From: Promethearchaeota archaeon
GTDB taxonomy: Archaea > Asgardarchaeota > Lokiarchaeia > Sigynarchaeales > SOKP01
Assembly: GCA_016839845.1 (NCBI GenBank)
Contig: JAEOTL010000128.1
Span: 1 to 16,298 of the forward strand
DNA length: 16,298 bases
Direction: 5' to 3'
A model generated the notes under the pieces. It ran no database searches. It was not told the DNA's origin and saw nothing but the letters and a program-made list of their open reading frames with translations. Positions 15,851-16,298 of this stretch are shown here, in pieces. Made by a program: the position numbers and the translations under genes. Positions within the stretch are counted from its first letter, which is position 1. The number at the start of each line of letters is the position of its first letter.

Positions 15851-16298
15851 TTAGAAGAAATTAAAATCATTAATAGAGAACTTATCGAATTTCTTCATAA
15901 TCGGAATAAGGCTTAAGAAATTAAAGAACGTCAATACTCCAAAAAGTATTCCGTATAGGGAAAGTGGTACTAGAATTGAAGGTAGTGTTACTCGAGCAAA
16001 CAAAATTATTGAATTGAGTATCATCCCGATCCCAATACTTAGTAGAAGGGAAGGAATTATTACAAATATTGATTCTATGAAAAGTATTTTTCTCAAGGAT
16101 TTTTTATTTGAGCCAATAGCTCTCATAACCAAAAAATCGCGTGCTTTTTCCATAATCCCACTTTTTTGATAATTATAGAGAGAGAGAATTGCGAGTATAG
16201 CTACAATTAATATTAGTACCATTGGATAATATGAAAGGCTCGATAAGAAGTTCAGATTTTCATTAAAATATGAATCTAATTGTAAATAAGTAAAATCA
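15851..16298 (-). CDS. FtsX/MacB-type ABC transporter permease, C-terminal part, cut by the right edge
   Basis: About 148 residues are visible; the frame stays open to the right edge, so the internal Met at 16222 is not the start. The fragment is the C-terminal FtsX domain: a hydrophobic helix (MVLILIVAILAILSLYN), the cytoplasmic loop with the family signature RDFLVMRAIGSNKKSLRKIL, a second long hydrophobic stretch (FIESIFVIIPSLLLSIGIGM) and a third near the end (SLYGILFGVLTFFNFLSLIP). These permeases work with a separate ATPase of the LolD/MacB type to move or extract lipids and peptides or to signal across the membrane. No ATPase gene is in the window. It ends 111 bases before the coiled-coil gene on the same strand. 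Substrate unknown. Confidence 0.85.
   Translation of the reverse strand, partial: DFTYLQLDSYFNENLNFLSSLSYYPMVLILIVAILAILSLYNYQKSGIMEKARDFLVMRAIGSNKKSLRKILFIESIFVIIPSLLLSIGIGMILNSIILFARVTLPSILVPLSLYGILFGVLTFFNFLSLIPIMKKFDKFSINDFNFF

Noticed and set aside
16220..16222. ATG 16222 as the permease start
   Set aside because: The frame remains open to the window edge, and FtsX permeases need preceding membrane and periplasmic-type domains; this is an internal Met.
1..16298. CRISPR array, insertion sequence or integrated element
   Set aside because: No regularly spaced repeats, transposase or integrase motifs, or terminal inverted repeats were seen in the window.

Overview
The window is AT-rich (roughly 30% GC by eye) and reads as archaeal chromosomal DNA. 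The evidence is an archaeal-type acetyl-CoA decarbonylase/synthase gamma subunit (CdhE), an RNase Z, TATA-box-like elements about 25-50 bases upstream of several starts, T-run terminators, TTG starts, and a secreted protein rich in N-glycosylation sequons. A very long orphan protein, a TPR/SNAP-like protein, a long coiled-coil protein and low GC together suggest a Lokiarchaeia-like Asgard lineage. That assignment is inference: no rRNA or ribosomal gene is present to fix it.

Layout. Bases 1-1237 hold the 5' part of an unknown minus-strand gene that runs off the left edge. It is followed (still minus) by an AIR-synthase/HypE-like ATP-binding protein with a TATA box that decides its start. A divergent small multi-pass membrane protein lies at 2565-3131. 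Bases 3132-3627 carry no convincing protein gene but hold a minus-strand hairpin plus T-run, possibly closing a small RNA. Bases 3628-7317 are one unrecognised minus-strand gene for 1229 residues. The 471-base gap 7318-7788 is divergent promoter space and holds a GC-elevated, hairpin-bearing segment with its own TATA box and a tiny ORF behind a strong Shine-Dalgarno. cdhE follows on the plus strand (7789-9243).

The right half is mostly minus strand: a HAD phosphatase, a secreted C25/caspase-fold peptidase-like protein, a TPR/SNAP-like protein whose reading frame extends about 180 codons beyond the first canonical start codon, an RNase Z behind a long coiled-coil protein (22-base gap, probable operon), and the C-terminal part of an FtsX-type ABC permease cut by the right edge. 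A single plus-strand gene here encodes a ThiS/MoaD/ubiquitin-like beta-grasp protein that ends Gly-Gly-Ile.

The genes do not form one obvious pathway. CdhE belongs to the archaeal Wood-Ljungdahl pathway but has no cdh partner in view. RNase Z serves tRNA 3'-end maturation. The beta-grasp protein serves sulfur transfer or ubiquitin-like conjugation. The peptidase-like protein and the permease act at the cell surface. No tRNA, rRNA, CRISPR array, insertion sequence or phage gene was found.
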